Counted from the first letter of the stretch, positions 36,069 through 46,467 are shown. The stretch is DNA of 64,000 nucleotides from Ancylobacter dichloromethanicus (GCF_018390645.1 NZ_JAHBGC010000038.1:54337-118336), one strand, 5' to 3'. A program made the numbers and translations. The notes: generated by a model from the sequence alone, not told the origin.

Positions 36069-38570
36069 ATGCGCCTTCATCCTCAGTCTCTGGCCGTCTT
36101 CGCGGCCGCCATCGCCGTCAGCATCACGCCGGCCCTCGCGCAGCAGCCGGCGGCCCCGGCGACGCAGGCCGGCGTGGCCGCCGCGCCTTCCGCCCTTCCG
36201 CCCGCGCTGGCCTGGCCGCGCAGCTTCGATCTCGGCGACAAGCTGATGCAGGTCTATCAGCCACTCATCGAGGAATGGAACGGCGACCAGCTCTCCGGCC
36301 GCGCCGCGGTCGCCATCGGGCCGAAGCCGGATACGGGTGCGTCCGGCACCGCGACGCCCTCCGCGACCGGCCCGACCTACGGCCTCGCCCGCTTCACCGC
36401 ACGGGTCGTGGTCGACAAGCCCTCGAGGCTGGCGCAGCTCAGCAATATCCACATCACCTCGGTCGAGGTGCCGACCGATACGTCGCAGGACGCGGTACTG
36501 CTGAGCGCGCTGCAGTCGCGCATCTCGCCGCAGGGCATGACCGTCGCCCTCGACCATCTGATGACCAGCTACGCGGCCACCAAGCAGCTCGACAAGGAAA
36601 TGACCCAGCCGGTGGAGAACACGCCGCCGCGCATCGTCTTCGCCGACACGCCGACCCTGCTGGTGCTGGTCGCCGGCAAGCCGGTGCCGCGCCCGATCGA
36701 CGGGGTGCAGGGCTTCCAGCGCATCGTCAACACCCAGCCGCTGATGCTGGTCGACAGCGCCGGGCTCTATCACCTGCAGGCCTCGGGAACCTGGTATCAG
36801 GCGCCCGCGGTCGAGGGGCCGTGGACCGTCACCGCGCAGCCCGACCCCACGCTGGAGGCAGCAGGCAGCACCGCGACCTATGAGGAGCCGGCGCAGACCA
36901 TGCTGCCGGCCAACGGCCAGAAGCCGGCCAGCCCGCCGGCGATCATCGTCTCCACCACCCCGACCGAACTGGTCATCACCGCCGGCGCGCCGCAGATGAC
37001 GCCGGTGGGCGGCACCTCGCTGCTGCGCGTGAGCAACGCCGACCACGCGATTCTGCTCGATCCCGACAGCAACCAGTACTATGTGCTGATCTCCGGCCGC
37101 TGGTTCCGCGCCGCCGGCTTCAAGGGGCCATGGAGCTTCGTTCCCGGCACCAGCCTGCCGGCCGGCTTCGCCAAGATCGCGCCGACCGATCCTGCGTCCA
37201 ACGCGCTGGTCTCGGTGCCCGGCACGCCGCAGGCCAAGGAGGCGGCGATCGCCGCCACCGTGCCGCAGACCGCCTCGATCAAGCGCGACACCCAGCTGAC
37301 GATCAAATATGACGGCGGCGCGCCCAAGTTCGAGGCGATCAAGGGCACCATCCTGTCCTATGCGGTGAACACCCGCACCCCGGTGATCCAGCTCGATCCG
37401 GCGCGCTACTACGCGCTGTTCCAGGGTGCCTGGTTCGTCTCGGCGACGCCGACCGGCCCGTGGCTGGTCACCGACGTGGTGCCGGACGCGATCTACACCA
37501 TCCCGGTATCCTCGCCGCTCCATTACGTCACCTATGTGCGGGTCTATGCCTCGACCGCGGACGTGGTGACCGTCGGCTACACACCCGGCTATATGGGCGT
37601 GGTGATCGAGCCTGGCGGTACGGTGGTCTACGGCACCGGCTACAATTGCGTCGGCTATATCGGCGCCTACTGGTATGGCTGCCCGGCGACCTATGGCTAT
37701 GACGCGGCCTTCGCCTGGACCACCGGTTTCGCCTTCGGCTACGACGCCGCCTTCGGCTGGGGTGCGATGTATCCCTGGTGGGGCCCCTACTGGCGTCCGG
37801 GTCCGTGGTACGGCCCCTGGGCCGGCGTCGACATCGCCCGCACCAACATCTATGGCGCCTGGGGCGGCGCGGCGACCTGGGACCACGCCTGGGGCGTCGG
37901 CCCCTGGGGCACCGCCTGGGCCGGCAACTCGGTGCATGGCGTGACCGGCTGGGGCACCGACTTCGCCGGCCGCTCCGGCGCCGCCTTCAACCCGTGGACC
38001 GGCAATTACGCCGCCGGGCGCTCGGCCGCGTTCTTCAACCCCTATACCGGCGCCCATGGCGAGGCGCGCGCCGGCGTGGCCGGCAATGCCTATACCGGCA
38101 ACGCCGTGGCGGGCCGCGAATCGGCCGGCTATAACCCGACGACCGGCATCGGCCATGCCTCGCAGACCGGCGTGGTGGACAATGACGGCCATGTCAGCGT
38201 CGACAGCCGCGGCGTGGCGGGCAATGCCAAGACCGGCAATGCCGTGGCCTGGAACAATGGTCACGTCTACACCGACCATGACGGCTCGATTCACCAGTAT
38301 GACGGCAATAATGGCTGGCAGCACCAGTCCATCGACGGCTGGAAGGGCGACACCGATGCCGACCAGATCGGCCGGCTCGACCAGCAGCGCCAGTTCCAGG
38401 GCTATGGCGACCAGCGCGCCGACAGCTTCGCCCGCGCCGGCGGCTATGACGGCTTTGGCGGCGGCGACCATTTCGGTGGTTATGGCGGCGGCGGCTTCCA
38501 CGGCGGTTTCGGCGGCGGCGGCGGCTTCGGCGGCGGTTTCCACGGCGGCTTTGGCGGCGGGCGCCGCTGA
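36069..38570 (+). CDS. Large secreted repeat protein, Tyr/Trp/Gly-rich (unknown function)
   Basis: This 833-residue protein has a Sec signal peptide (cleavage near A24) and a strong GGGGGAAA site. Residues about 150-470 hold three diverged repeats of roughly 100 residues, each ending in a Y-x-x-x-x-G-x-W-[FY]-x-A-N-GPW motif (W near 241, 344 and 454). Residues 525-610 are very rich in Tyr, Trp, Gly and Ala. Residues 640-730 hold repeats of a TGN/NPxTG type (NPWTGNYAAGRSA, NPYTGAHGEAR, GNAYTGNAVAGRE, GNAKTGNAVAW). The last 40 residues are HGGFGGG-like. I recall related proteins annotated as 'carbohydrate-binding family V/XII', which is weakly supported. It probably sits on the surface or in the matrix. 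Confidence 0.8.
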   Translation: MRLHPQSLAVFAAAIAVSITPALAQQPAAPATQAGVAAAPSALPPALAWPRSFDLGDKLMQVYQPLIEEWNGDQLSGRAAVAIGPKPDTGASGTATPSATGPTYGLARFTARVVVDKPSRLAQLSNIHITSVEVPTDTSQDAVLLSALQSRISPQGMTVALDHLMTSYAATKQLDKEMTQPVENTPPRIVFADTPTLLVLVAGKPVPRPIDGVQGFQRIVNTQPLMLVDSAGLYHLQASGTWYQAPAVEGPWTVTAQPDPTLEAAGSTATYEEPAQTMLPANGQKPASPPAIIVSTTPTELVITAGAPQMTPVGGTSLLRVSNADHAILLDPDSNQYYVLISGRWFRAAGFKGPWSFVPGTSLPAGFAKIAPTDPASNALVSVPGTPQAKEAAIAATVPQTASIKRDTQLTIKYDGGAPKFEAIKGTILSYAVNTRTPVIQLDPARYYALFQGAWFVSATPTGPWLVTDVVPDAIYTIPVSSPLHYVTYVRVYASTADVVTVGYTPGYMGVVIEPGGTVVYGTGYNCVGYIGAYWYGCPATYGYDAAFAWTTGFAFGYDAAFGWGAMYPWWGPYWRPGPWYGPWAGVDIARTNIYGAWGGAATWDHAWGVGPWGTAWAGNSVHGVTGWGTDFAGRSGAAFNPWTGNYAAGRSAAFFNPYTGAHGEARAGVAGNAYTGNAVAGRESAGYNPTTGIGHASQTGVVDNDGHVSVDSRGVAGNAKTGNAVAWNNGHVYTDHDGSIHQYDGNNGWQHQSIDGWKGDTDADQIGRLDQQRQFQGYGDQRADSFARAGGYDGFGGGDHFGGYGGGGFHGGFGGGGGFGGGFHGGFGGGRR

Positions 38571-38603
38571 GCCGCGCCGGCTCGATACCGATCGCGACAC
38601 CTC

Positions 38604-38630
38604 ATCCCCGGCCGCGTGCCGGGGATTTTT
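38604..38630. terminator. Rho-independent terminator after the large secreted protein gene
   Basis: ATCCCCGGC and GCCGGGGAT form a perfect 9-bp stem with a 5-nt loop and a T-run on the plus strand. It lies between convergent genes. Confidence 0.8.
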
Positions 38631-38651
38631 GCCACGTTGCTCCAGGCGGGA

Positions 38652-39512
38652 TCAGCCCATCCGGCCCGAGACGTAGCTCAGGGTACGCTCCTCGCGTGGC
38701 CGGGTGAACATCTGCGCCGTCGGGCCGAACTCGACCAGTTCGCCGAGATACAGGAATGCGGTGTAGTCGGCGATGCGCGCCGCCTGCTGCAGATTATGGG
38801 TGACGATGACAAGGGTGCTCACGCTCCGGAGCGCCTCCATCGTCTCCTCGATCCTGGCGGTGGAGATCGGGTCGAGCGCCGAGCACGGCTCGTCCAGCAG
38901 GATGACCTCCGGCCCCACCGCCATGGTACGGGCGAGGCACAGGCGCTGCTGCTGGCCGCCGGAGAGGCTGAGGGCGGAATGGTCGAGAATGCCGCTGACC
39001 TCCTCCCACAGTGCGGCCCGGCGCAGCGCGTCCTCCACCCGCGCGTCGAGTTGCGCGCCGGTGAGTTCCTCGTTGAGCCGCAGGCCGATGGCCACATTGT
39101 CATAGATCGACATCGGAAACGGCGAGGGCTTCTGCGTCACCATGCCGACGCGCCGGCGAAGCGTCAGCACGTCGACGTCCGGGGCGAGGATATCCTGCCC
39201 GTCGAGCAGCACCTGGCCCTCCGCATGCTGGTCCTCATAGAGGTCCGCCATACGGTTGAGAACCCGCAGCAGGGTGGACTTGCCGCAGCCGGACGGTCCG
39301 ATCAGTGCCGTCACCCGGTTGGCGTGGATCGGAAACGAGATGTCGTGCAATGCCGGCTTGGAGCCGAAGCGGAAGCCGACATGGCGGAGGTCGAGCTTGA
39401 CCGGGCTCGGCAAAGGTTCGCCCGCCCGCGCGGAGGCGGCGAGGCCCTGCGCTCCGAAACTGTTGGGTGGAAAGCTTGTCTTGAGATCGTGTCGCACGCG
39501 CGTCTCTCCCAT
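38652..39512 (-). CDS. pstB: PstB-like phosphate ABC transporter ATP-binding protein (orphan)
   Basis: This 286-residue ATPase has Walker [10 protein letters not shown], the signature LSGGQQQRL, Walker [14 protein letters not shown] and the H-loop VTHN. The segment [21 protein letters not shown] is diagnostic for PstB. PstS, PstC, PstA and PhoU genes are absent here, so it may power a transporter encoded elsewhere or be a paralogue. The start is uncertain: ATG 39512 is used; a GTG at 39497 has a better ribosome binding site (GGGAGAG). Confidence 0.82.
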   Translation of the reverse strand: MGETRVRHDLKTSFPPNSFGAQGLAASARAGEPLPSPVKLDLRHVGFRFGSKPALHDISFPIHANRVTALIGPSGCGKSTLLRVLNRMADLYEDQHAEGQVLLDGQDILAPDVDVLTLRRRVGMVTQKPSPFPMSIYDNVAIGLRLNEELTGAQLDARVEDALRRAALWEEVSGILDHSALSLSGGQQQRLCLARTMAVGPEVILLDEPCSALDPISTARIEETMEALRSVSTLVIVTHNLQQAARIADYTAFLYLGELVEFGPTAQMFTRPREERTLSYVSGRMG

Positions 39513-39600
39513 GCTGTGGTGCAAGGCTAGAGGCTCGAGGCGTTCGCACCTTGCGCAAGGTCAAGATGGGGCGATATTTCGATCTGTCGAATAGAAGCCG

Positions 39601-39632
39601 ACAAAACAAAGACGCCGCCCTGCGGCGGCGTC
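39601..39632 (-). terminator. Rho-independent terminator of the tkt-gap-pgk-fba operon
   Basis: On the minus strand GACGCCGCC and GGCGGCGTC-type arms form a tight hairpin followed by TTTGTTTTGT, just after the fba stop. Confidence 0.85.
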
Positions 39633-39658
39633 CCCGTTAATCCTAGAAGTCAGTCTTT

Positions 39659-40681
39659 TCAGGCGGCTTTCTTCTGCTCGATCTCCGGCGTCCACTGCCC
39701 CAGCGCCGCCAGATAATTCATCCTGGCGCGATGGGTGAAGGCGGCCTGCCCGGCGGCGACGTTCTCCTCCTTGCCGGACCACGCCTTCTGCGGTGCCGCC
39801 TGGAGGGCGCGGCCATAGGAGAAGGTGAGGTTCCATGGCAGCCCGCCGGCGCGGATCATGGCGTCGAGATGGGCGGTGGCCTCCTCGTCCGACTGGCCGC
39901 CGGAGAGGAAGGCCACGCTGGGAACGGCCGACGGCACGCAGTTCTTGAGGCAGCGCGCGGTCTTCTCCGCCACTTCCGCGACCGACGCCTGCTTCTGCGA
40001 CTTCCGCCCGGCAATGACCATGTTCGGCTTCAGCACCATGGCTTCGAGCTTGATGTGGGCGTAGAACAGCTGCTGGAACACTTCCTTCAGCACCCATTCG
40101 GTCACGTCGTAGCAGCGGTCGATGTCGTGGTCGCCGTCCATCAGCACTTCCGGCTCGACGATCGGCACGATGCCGGCTGCCTGCGCCAACGCGGCGTAGC
40201 GCGCCAGCGCCTGCGCGTTGGCGAGGATCGAGGTGTAGCTGGGAATGTGCTGGCCGATGTCGATCACCGCCCGCCACTTGGCGAAGCGGGCGCCGAGATC
40301 GTAATATTCCTTGAAGCGCTGGCCGAGGCCGTCGAGGCCCTCGGTGATGGTCTCGCCCGGGCAGCCCGGCTGCGGCCGGGCGCCAAGGTCGACCTTGATG
40401 CCCGGGATCGAGCCCGCCGCCTCGATCAGCTTGACCAGCGGCGTGCCGTCCTTGGCATTCTGGCGGATGGTCTCGTCGAACAGGATGACGCCGGAAATGT
40501 ACTGCGTCATCGCTTCGGAGCGGAACAGCATCTCGCGATAATCGCGCCGGTTCTCGAACGTGGATTCGACGCCGATGGCGTCGAAGCGCTTCTTGATGGT
40601 GCTGGCGCTCTCATCCGCCGCCAGCAGGCCCTTGCCGCCCGCCGCTAGCTTGTACGCGACCTCTTCGAGGCTTGCCGTCAT
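39659..40681 (-). CDS. fbaB: Class I fructose-bisphosphate aldolase
   Basis: This 340-residue class I (Schiff-base) aldolase begins with LAAGGKGLLAADESASTIKKRF and contains VPIVEPEVLMDG, the lysine strand EAMVLKPNMVIAG, and FLSGGQSDEEATAHLDAM. It splits or condenses fructose-1,6-bisphosphate with DHAP and GAP. It is the last gene of the tkt-gap-pgk-fba operon, before a strong terminator. The class I type needs no metal. Confidence 0.93.
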   Translation of the reverse strand: MTASLEEVAYKLAAGGKGLLAADESASTIKKRFDAIGVESTFENRRDYREMLFRSEAMTQYISGVILFDETIRQNAKDGTPLVKLIEAAGSIPGIKVDLGARPQPGCPGETITEGLDGLGQRFKEYYDLGARFAKWRAVIDIGQHIPSYTSILANAQALARYAALAQAAGIVPIVEPEVLMDGDHDIDRCYDVTEWVLKEVFQQLFYAHIKLEAMVLKPNMVIAGRKSQKQASVAEVAEKTARCLKNCVPSAVPSVAFLSGGQSDEEATAHLDAMIRAGGLPWNLTFSYGRALQAAPQKAWSGKEENVAAGQAAFTHRARMNYLAALGQWTPEIEQKKAA

Positions 40682-40810
40682 TCTCTCTCTCCCGCGCGAA
40701 ACTGACCGGCCGGCACCGCAGCCGGATCGAGCGCGGGGCCGGACCGATCGGATACTAGCACCGGGCGGCGCGAACCTGAATGACAGGACCGCTGGTCGCC
40801 CGGGCGCCGT

Positions 40811-42010
40811 TCAACGTCTCAGCGCCTCGACGCCCGGCAGGGCCTTGCCCTCCAGCCATTCGAGGAAGGCGCCGCCGGCCGTCGACACATAGGTGAAGCG
40901 CCCGGCGACCCCGGCATGGTTGAGCGCGGCCACCGTGTCGCCGCCGCCCGCCACCGACAGAAGTCCGCCGGCGTCCGTGCGTTCCGCCGCCGCTCGCGCG
41001 ACCGCCACCGTCGCGGTGTCGAAGGGCGGCAGTTCGAAGGCACCGAAGGGGCCGTTCCAGACGATGGTCTTCGCGTCCTCGAGCCGGGCGACGACGTTCT
41101 CGACCGAGGCCGGGCCGGCGTCGAGCATCATCTCGTCCGGCCGGATGTCATCCACCGAGGCGACACGGTGCGCCGCATTGGCCTTGAACTCGGTGGCGGC
41201 GAGGGCGTCCACCGGGAGCACGATCTCGCAACTGGCGGCCCTGGCCTTGTCGAGGATTTCCAGCGCGGTGCCGGCCAGTTCGTGCTCGCACAGCGACTTG
41301 CCGACATTCTTGCCCTGGGCGGCGAGGAAGGTGTTGGCCATGCCGCCGCCGATCACCAGAATGTCGACCTTGGCGACGAGGTTGCCGAGCAGGTCGAGTT
41401 TGGAGGAGACCTTGGCGCCGCCGACCACGGCGAGCACCGGGCGCTGGGGTTTCTCCAGCGCCCTGGCCAGCGCCTCGATCTCTTCCTGCATGCAGCGCCC
41501 GGCAAAGGCGGGCAGCTTGTGGGCGAGGCCCTCGGTCGAGGCATGGGCGCGGTGGGCGGTGGCGAAGGCGTCGTTGACATAGAGGTCGCCGAGGCGCGCC
41601 AGCGCCGCCACGAAGTCGGGGTCGTTCTTCTCTTCGCGCTTGTCGAAGCGGGTGTTCTCCAGCAGCAGCACCTCGCCGGGCTGGAGCCTGGCCACCGCCG
41701 CCTCGGCCACCGGGCCGGTGGTGGCGGGGGCGAAGGCGACCGGCCTGCCGAGCCGGCTCGCCACTTCGCCGGCGATGGGCGCCAGCGACAGAGCCGGGTC
41801 CTCGCCCTTGGGACGGCCGAAATGGGCGAGCAGGATCACCTTGCCGCCCTTGTCGGAAATTTCGCGGATGGTCGGCAGCACGGCCTGGATGCGGGTGTCG
41901 TCGGTGACGCGGCCATTGTCGACCGGCACGTTCAGATCGACACGCACGAGCACGCGCTTATTGGCGATCTCGGCGTCGTCGAGGGTGCGAAAGGCGGAAG
42001 CCTCGCTCAT
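40811..42010 (-). CDS. pgk: Phosphoglycerate kinase
   Basis: This 399-residue PGK has the substrate strand [12 protein letters not shown], the hinge and nucleotide regions [13 protein letters not shown] and [15 protein letters not shown], and GGGDTVAAL near the C-terminus. It transfers phosphate between 1,3-bisphosphoglycerate and ADP. It lies 79 bp after gap in the tkt-gap-pgk-fba operon. Confidence 0.97.
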   Translation of the reverse strand: MSEASAFRTLDDAEIANKRVLVRVDLNVPVDNGRVTDDTRIQAVLPTIREISDKGGKVILLAHFGRPKGEDPALSLAPIAGEVASRLGRPVAFAPATTGPVAEAAVARLQPGEVLLLENTRFDKREEKNDPDFVAALARLGDLYVNDAFATAHRAHASTEGLAHKLPAFAGRCMQEEIEALARALEKPQRPVLAVVGGAKVSSKLDLLGNLVAKVDILVIGGGMANTFLAAQGKNVGKSLCEHELAGTALEILDKARAASCEIVLPVDALAATEFKANAAHRVASVDDIRPDEMMLDAGPASVENVVARLEDAKTIVWNGPFGAFELPPFDTATVAVARAAAERTDAGGLLSVAGGGDTVAALNHAGVAGRFTYVSTAGGAFLEWLEGKALPGVEALRR

Positions 42011-42048
42011 GGTGTTCTCCCCTTGGATTGTTGATCCTGAATGCGAAA

Positions 42049-42084
42049 CGGCCGGACCTCCTTGGCGGAAGGCCCGGCCGGCCG
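42049..42084 (-). terminator. Intercistronic hairpin between gap and pgk (possible attenuator)
   Basis: CGGCCGG and CCGGCCG arms flank an imperfect inner stem (CCTCC/GGAAGG); on the minus strand the hairpin is followed by TTTC. It could partially terminate or stabilise the gap transcript. Confidence 0.4.
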
Positions 42085-42089
42085 AATGT

Positions 42090-43100
42090 TCAGATCAGCT
42101 TTCCGAGGGCGACCGCCGTGTCGGACATGCGGTTCGAGAAACCCCATTCATTGTCGTACCAGGACAGTACCCGGACGAAATTGCCTTCCAGCACCTTGGT
42201 CTGGTCGAGATGGAAGATCGAGGAATGGGGGTCGTGGTTGAAGTCGGTGGACACGTTCGGCTGGTCGGTGACGCCGAGAATGCCCTTGAGCGGGCCGCTG
42301 GCGGCGGCGGCCTTGATCGCCTCGTTGATCTCGTCCTTCGTCACCTTCTTCCTGGCGACGAACTTGAAGTCGACCACCGAGACATTGGGCGTCGGCACCC
42401 GGATCGAGGTGCCGTCGAGCCGGCCGGCCAGCTCGGGCAGGACCAGGCCGACGGCCTTGGCGGCGCCGGTGGTGGTCGGGATCATCGACAGCGCCGCGGC
42501 GCGGGCGCGGTAGAGGTCCTTGTGCATGGTGTCCAGCGTCGGCTGGTCGCCGGTGTAGGAGTGGATCGTCGTCATGAAGCCGTGGTCGATGCCGACGGCG
42601 TCGTTCAGCACCTTGACCACCGGCGCGAGGCAATTGGTGGTGCAGGAGGCGTTGGAGACGACGAGGTGGTCCTTGGTCAGCTTGTCATGATTGACGCCGA
42701 ACACCACCGTGAGGTCGGCGCCGTCCGCCGGGGCGGAGACCAGCACGCGTTTGGCGCCGGCGGCGAGATGGGCGGCGGCCTTGTCGCGGGCGGTGAAGAT
42801 GCCGGTGCATTCGAGCGCCACGTCGACGCCGAGCGCCGTGTGCGGCAGTTCGGCAGGGTTGCGCACCGCCGTCACCTTGATCGGGCCGCGACCGACGTCG
42901 ATCGTGTCGCCGTCGACCGTCACCGTGCCGTTGAAGCGGCCATGGACGCTGTCGAAGCGGAACAGGTGCGCGTTGGTCTCGACCGGGCCGAGGTCATTGA
43001 TGGCGACGACCTCGATATCGGTACGGCCGGACTCGATGATGGCCCGCAGCACGTTGCGACCGATGCGTCCAAAGCCGTTGATGGCAACCTTGAGCGTCAT
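42090..43100 (-). CDS. gap: Glyceraldehyde-3-phosphate dehydrogenase, type I
   Basis: This 336-residue GAPDH has the NAD-binding start [14 protein letters not shown] and the catalytic segment [13 protein letters not shown], plus [13 protein letters not shown] at the C-terminus. It oxidises GAP to 1,3-bisphosphoglycerate or works in reverse in the Calvin cycle. It is the second gene of the operon; a striking 27-bp dyad lies upstream in the tkt-gap spacer. Confidence 0.97.
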   Translation of the reverse strand: MTLKVAINGFGRIGRNVLRAIIESGRTDIEVVAINDLGPVETNAHLFRFDSVHGRFNGTVTVDGDTIDVGRGPIKVTAVRNPAELPHTALGVDVALECTGIFTARDKAAAHLAAGAKRVLVSAPADGADLTVVFGVNHDKLTKDHLVVSNASCTTNCLAPVVKVLNDAVGIDHGFMTTIHSYTGDQPTLDTMHKDLYRARAAALSMIPTTTGAAKAVGLVLPELAGRLDGTSIRVPTPNVSVVDFKFVARKKVTKDEINEAIKAAAASGPLKGILGVTDQPNVSTDFNHDPHSSIFHLDQTKVLEGNFVRVLSWYDNEWGFSNRMSDTAVALGKLI

Positions 43101-43208
43101 GCGTTTAATCCCCAGGTAAGCTGTCTCATCACGATCCGCGCGTGGGCCTCATAGCGCGGCGGACGCTAGGACACCAGTCGCTCTTTTGACGCTGCTAGCT
43201 GGGCGCAG

Positions 43209-43235
43209 GGCTGGCGCATGATGTATGCGCCAGCC
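43209..43235. promoter_or_regulatory. Perfect 11-bp inverted repeat in the tkt-gap spacer
   Basis: GGCTGGCGCAT and ATGCGCCAGCC are perfect inverted copies around a 5-nt loop (GATGT). No T-run follows on either strand, so simple termination is unlikely. It could be an operator or an RNA processing/stability hairpin that gives gap its own expression level. Confidence 0.6.
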
Positions 43236-43258
43236 GCATGGCTTGTCGCCGAACGGGC

Positions 43259-45250
43259 TCAGCGCTTGAGGCGGCTGAGCGCGGTGGCGACCACGGCCTC
43301 GACGGTGATGCCGAAATGGGCGAACACCTCGGGCGCCGGGCCGGAGGCGCCGAAGCCGGTCATGCCGACAAAGGCGGCGTCGGAGCCGACGATCTCGTCC
43401 CAGCCCTGGCGGATCAGCGCCTCGACGGCGATCTTCACCGGCGCCTTGCCCACCACCTGGCGGCGGCTTTCCTCGGGCTGGTTCAGGAACAGCTCGAAGC
43501 AGGGCACGGAGACGACGCGGGTCGGCACGCCCTGCGCTTCCAGCTGCTCGCGCGCCTTCATCACCAGCGACACTTCCGAGCCGGAGGCAAACAGCGTCAC
43601 CTGCGCCTCGTCGGACGCGCCCGCCAGTTCATAGGCGCCGCGCGCGGTGAGGCAGCGCTCGCTGTCGTCGGTGCGCAGCAGCGGCAGGTTCTGGCGGGTG
43701 AGCGCCATCACGCTGGGGCCGGTCTTGTGCTCCAGCGCGATCTTCCACGCTTCCGCCGTCTCCACCGTGTCGCAGGGGCGGAACACCAGGAGGTTCGGGA
43801 TGGCGCGCAGCGCGGCGACCTGTTCCACCGGCTGGTGGGTGGGGCCGTCCTCGCCGACGCCGATCGAATCATGCGTGAAGACATAGACGACGCGCGCGCC
43901 CATCAGCGCCGCGAGGCGGATCGAGGGGCGGCAATAGTCGGAGAACACCAGGAAGGTGCCGCCATAGGGGATGAAGCCGCCATGCAGGGCGATGCCGTTC
44001 ATCGCCGCCGCCATGCCGTGCTCGCGAATGCCCCAGTTGACGTAGCGGCCGTCATATTTCGGCGGCTCGACATAGACCGAGGTCGCCTTGGTCTTGGTGT
44101 TGTTGGAGTGGGTGAGGTCGGCCGAGCCGCCCACCATCTCCGGCAGCGCCGCGGTGACCGCTTCCAGCACGATCTCGGACGATTTGCGGGTGGCCACCGC
44201 CCCGCCATCGGCGCGGGCCTTGGCGATCACGCCGGCGATGGTCTCGCCGAGCTTGGAGGGCAGGTCGCCGCGCACGCGGCGCTCGAACTCGCCGCGCAGC
44301 GCGACATCGGCTTCGTTCAGCCGCTGGGTCCAGTTCTTGTGCGCCTGGCGCGAGCGCAGGCCGGCGAGGCGCCACGCGTCGAGAATGTCGCTGGGGATGA
44401 CGAAGGGCTCGTATTCCCAGTTGAGGAAGGCGCGGGCGGCGGCGATCTCGGCGGCGCCGAGCGGGGCGCCGTGCACGGCATTGGTGCCGCCCTTGTTGGG
44501 CGCGCCATAGCCGATGGTGGTGTGGCAGGCGATCAGCGTCGGCCTGTCGCTGGTCTTGGCCGCTTCCAGCGCGGCCAGGATGGCGTCCGGATCATGGCCG
44601 TCGATGCGGGTGGCGTGCCAGCCCGAGGCCTCGAAGCGGGCAAGCTGGTCGGTCGCCACCGACAGCGCGGTGGAGCCGTCGATGGTGATGTGGTTGTCGT
44701 CCCACAACACGGTGAGCTTGTTCAGCTTCTGCCGGCCGGCGATCTCGATCGCCTCCTCCGAGATGCCTTCCATCAGGCAGCCGTCGCCGCAGATGACATA
44801 GGTGTGGTGGTCGACCAGATCGGTGCCGAACTGGGCGGCGAGCATGCGCTCGCCCAGCGCGAAGCCGACCGAGTTGGCGAGGCCCTGGCCGAGCGGCCCG
44901 GTGGTGGTCTCGACGCCGACCGTGTGGCCATATTCCGGATGGCCGGGCGTGCGCGAGCCGAGCTGGCGGAAATGCTTGATGTCGTCGATCGACATGCCCT
45001 CATAGCCCGTGAGGTAGAGCAGGGCATAGAGCAGCATCGAGCCGTGGCCGGCGGAGAGGATGAAGCGGTCGCGGTCCGGCCAGCGCGGGTCGGTCGGATC
45101 GAATTTCAGCACCTTGCCGAACAGGACGGTGGCGACATCCGCCATTCCCATCGGCATGCCGGGATGGCCGGAATTGGCGGCTTCGACGGCGTCCATGGCC
45201 AGTGCCCGGATGGCATTGGCCATGCGATCATGCTTCTCGCGGTTCGACAT
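43259..45250 (-). CDS. tkt: Transketolase
   Basis: This 663-residue protein has the full transketolase layout: [15 protein letters not shown], the TPP/Mg motif [13 protein letters not shown] followed by DDNHITIDG, the central pyrimidine domain ([42 protein letters not shown]) and the C-terminal domain. It moves two-carbon units between sugar phosphates in the pentose phosphate and Calvin cycles. It is the first gene of the tkt-gap-pgk-fba operon. Confidence 0.97.
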   Translation of the reverse strand: MSNREKHDRMANAIRALAMDAVEAANSGHPGMPMGMADVATVLFGKVLKFDPTDPRWPDRDRFILSAGHGSMLLYALLYLTGYEGMSIDDIKHFRQLGSRTPGHPEYGHTVGVETTTGPLGQGLANSVGFALGERMLAAQFGTDLVDHHTYVICGDGCLMEGISEEAIEIAGRQKLNKLTVLWDDNHITIDGSTALSVATDQLARFEASGWHATRIDGHDPDAILAALEAAKTSDRPTLIACHTTIGYGAPNKGGTNAVHGAPLGAAEIAAARAFLNWEYEPFVIPSDILDAWRLAGLRSRQAHKNWTQRLNEADVALRGEFERRVRGDLPSKLGETIAGVIAKARADGGAVATRKSSEIVLEAVTAALPEMVGGSADLTHSNNTKTKATSVYVEPPKYDGRYVNWGIREHGMAAAMNGIALHGGFIPYGGTFLVFSDYCRPSIRLAALMGARVVYVFTHDSIGVGEDGPTHQPVEQVAALRAIPNLLVFRPCDTVETAEAWKIALEHKTGPSVMALTRQNLPLLRTDDSERCLTARGAYELAGASDEAQVTLFASGSEVSLVMKAREQLEAQGVPTRVVSVPCFELFLNQPEESRRQVVGKAPVKIAVEALIRQGWDEIVGSDAAFVGMTGFGASGPAPEVFAHFGITVEAVVATALSRLKR

Positions 45251-45625
45251 GAGGACGGATGTCTCCGAGACAGATGGGTTGGTGTGTCAAATGCGGCGAC
45301 GTATCGGGGCCGCGGCCGAGCGGTGTTGCTCCAAGACTGGCCAACTCGGGCCGGCCAGTTCGGCATGCGGGCGAGGCCGGCGAGTGATAGCACCCCCGGG
45401 CGCGCTGTCAAAGACACGCCTGCGCCCCAATTGCCCGCCGCGCGCGGCCACCGAAGTTCACGACGCGCCCGGCGGCGCCATCCGGCAGGGGCGCGCAGTT
45501 GACGCTGTTCCGGCCCGCGGGCTCAATATCGCCGGAATCGTCCGGAGATGAATCGCGGGGCGATGCGTGAGAGAGCGCGTTGCCCACCTTCTTCCCGCCT
45601 TTCGGGGCAAAAGAGCGGAGATGTC
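45251..45625. other. Divergent intergenic region tkt / DUF4164
   Basis: About 375 bp without a gene. A plausible plus-strand promoter for the DUF4164-zapA unit has TTGACG at 45499-45504 and CAATAT at 45524-45529 (spacer 19). The minus strand carries TTGACA close to the tkt start, without a clear -10 box. GC-rich inverted repeats (GGCCGCGGCC near 45309; CTGGCCAAC..GGCCGGCCAG near 45335) may be operators for tkt. Confidence 0.45.
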
Positions 45626-45925
45626 ATGAACGCGCCTGAGGCGGGCGAACCGACGAGCGTCCTGGAAGCCGCGCTGCGGCGCTTCGACAGCGCGGTCGAT
45701 GCGCTCGAAGGCGCGATCGAGCGCCGGCTGGAAGTGGAGCGGCAGGAGGCCGCCCTCGCCCAGCAGCTTCATGTGCTCGGGGCCGACCGCTCGCGCCTCG
45801 CCGATGCCCTTGATGGTGCGCAGGCGCGGGCCGAGCGGCTCGACACCGCCAATGAGGAGGTCGCCCGCCGGCTCGGCAGCGCCATGGAAACCATCCGCGC
45901 GGTGCTCGCCGCGCACGAACGCTGA
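45626..45925 (+). CDS. DUF4164 family coiled-coil protein
   Basis: This 99-residue, almost fully helical protein (VLEAALRRFDSAVDALEGAIERR and RAERLDTANEEVARRLGSAM) matches DUF4164, the usual upstream neighbour of zapA in alphaproteobacteria. The ATG at 45626 follows GCGGAG. It probably works with ZapA or is a small division-related coiled coil; this is inferred from position. Confidence 0.8.
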   Translation: MNAPEAGEPTSVLEAALRRFDSAVDALEGAIERRLEVERQEAALAQQLHVLGADRSRLADALDGAQARAERLDTANEEVARRLGSAMETIRAVLAAHER

Positions 45926-45935
45926 GGGGGCGGCA

Positions 45936-46319
45936 ATGGCCTATGTGACCATCAGTATTGGCGGGCGCGCCTACCGCATGGCCTGCGACGACGGCCAGGA
46001 GGACCACCTCAGCGGCCTCGGCGAGGAAGTCGATGCGCGCATCGACCAGCTCCGCGTCGCCTTCGGCGAGATCGGCGACCAGCGTCTGAGCATCATGGCC
46101 GCCATCACCATCGCCGACGAGTTGAGCGAGGCGCGCCGGCGCATCCAGGCGCTGGAGCAGGAGGCCACCGCCGAGCGTGCCGCCCGCAGCGCCGCGACCC
46201 GCCGGCTGGACGAGACCGAAGCGCGCGTGGCGCGCGGCGTCAGCGCCGCCGCCGAGCGCCTGGAGCGGCTGACCCGCGAACTCGGCACCAGCCCCTCCAG
46301 CGGTGTCGGCATGGGCTGA
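45936..46319 (+). CDS. zapA: Cell division protein ZapA
   Basis: This 127-residue ZapA begins AYVTISIGGRAYRMACDDGQE, followed by LSGLGEEVDARIDQL and LSIMAAITIADELSEARRRI, the FtsZ-binding head, then a coiled coil (about 70-115). ZapA bundles FtsZ protofilaments at midcell. It starts 10 bp after the DUF4164 stop. Confidence 0.93.
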   Translation: MAYVTISIGGRAYRMACDDGQEDHLSGLGEEVDARIDQLRVAFGEIGDQRLSIMAAITIADELSEARRRIQALEQEATAERAARSAATRRLDETEARVARGVSAAAERLERLTRELGTSPSSGVGMG

Positions 46320-46467
46320 AACCCTTGCGCCGGCTTGAATCCTCGCCTCTCCTTGCCGCTTCATGGCGCGGCGCGGGCGGGGGTGGCGGGCTTGACGCGG
46401 CCTGCCGCCCGGCGCACAGGAGCAGACCGTCCTATCGCCCCGCATCGCGCCTCATCTGGAATTCGCT

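Noticed and set aside
43209-43235. Intrinsic terminator of tkt
   Set aside because: The stem is perfect but no U-run follows in the minus-strand transcript, so it is reported as a dyad of unknown role.
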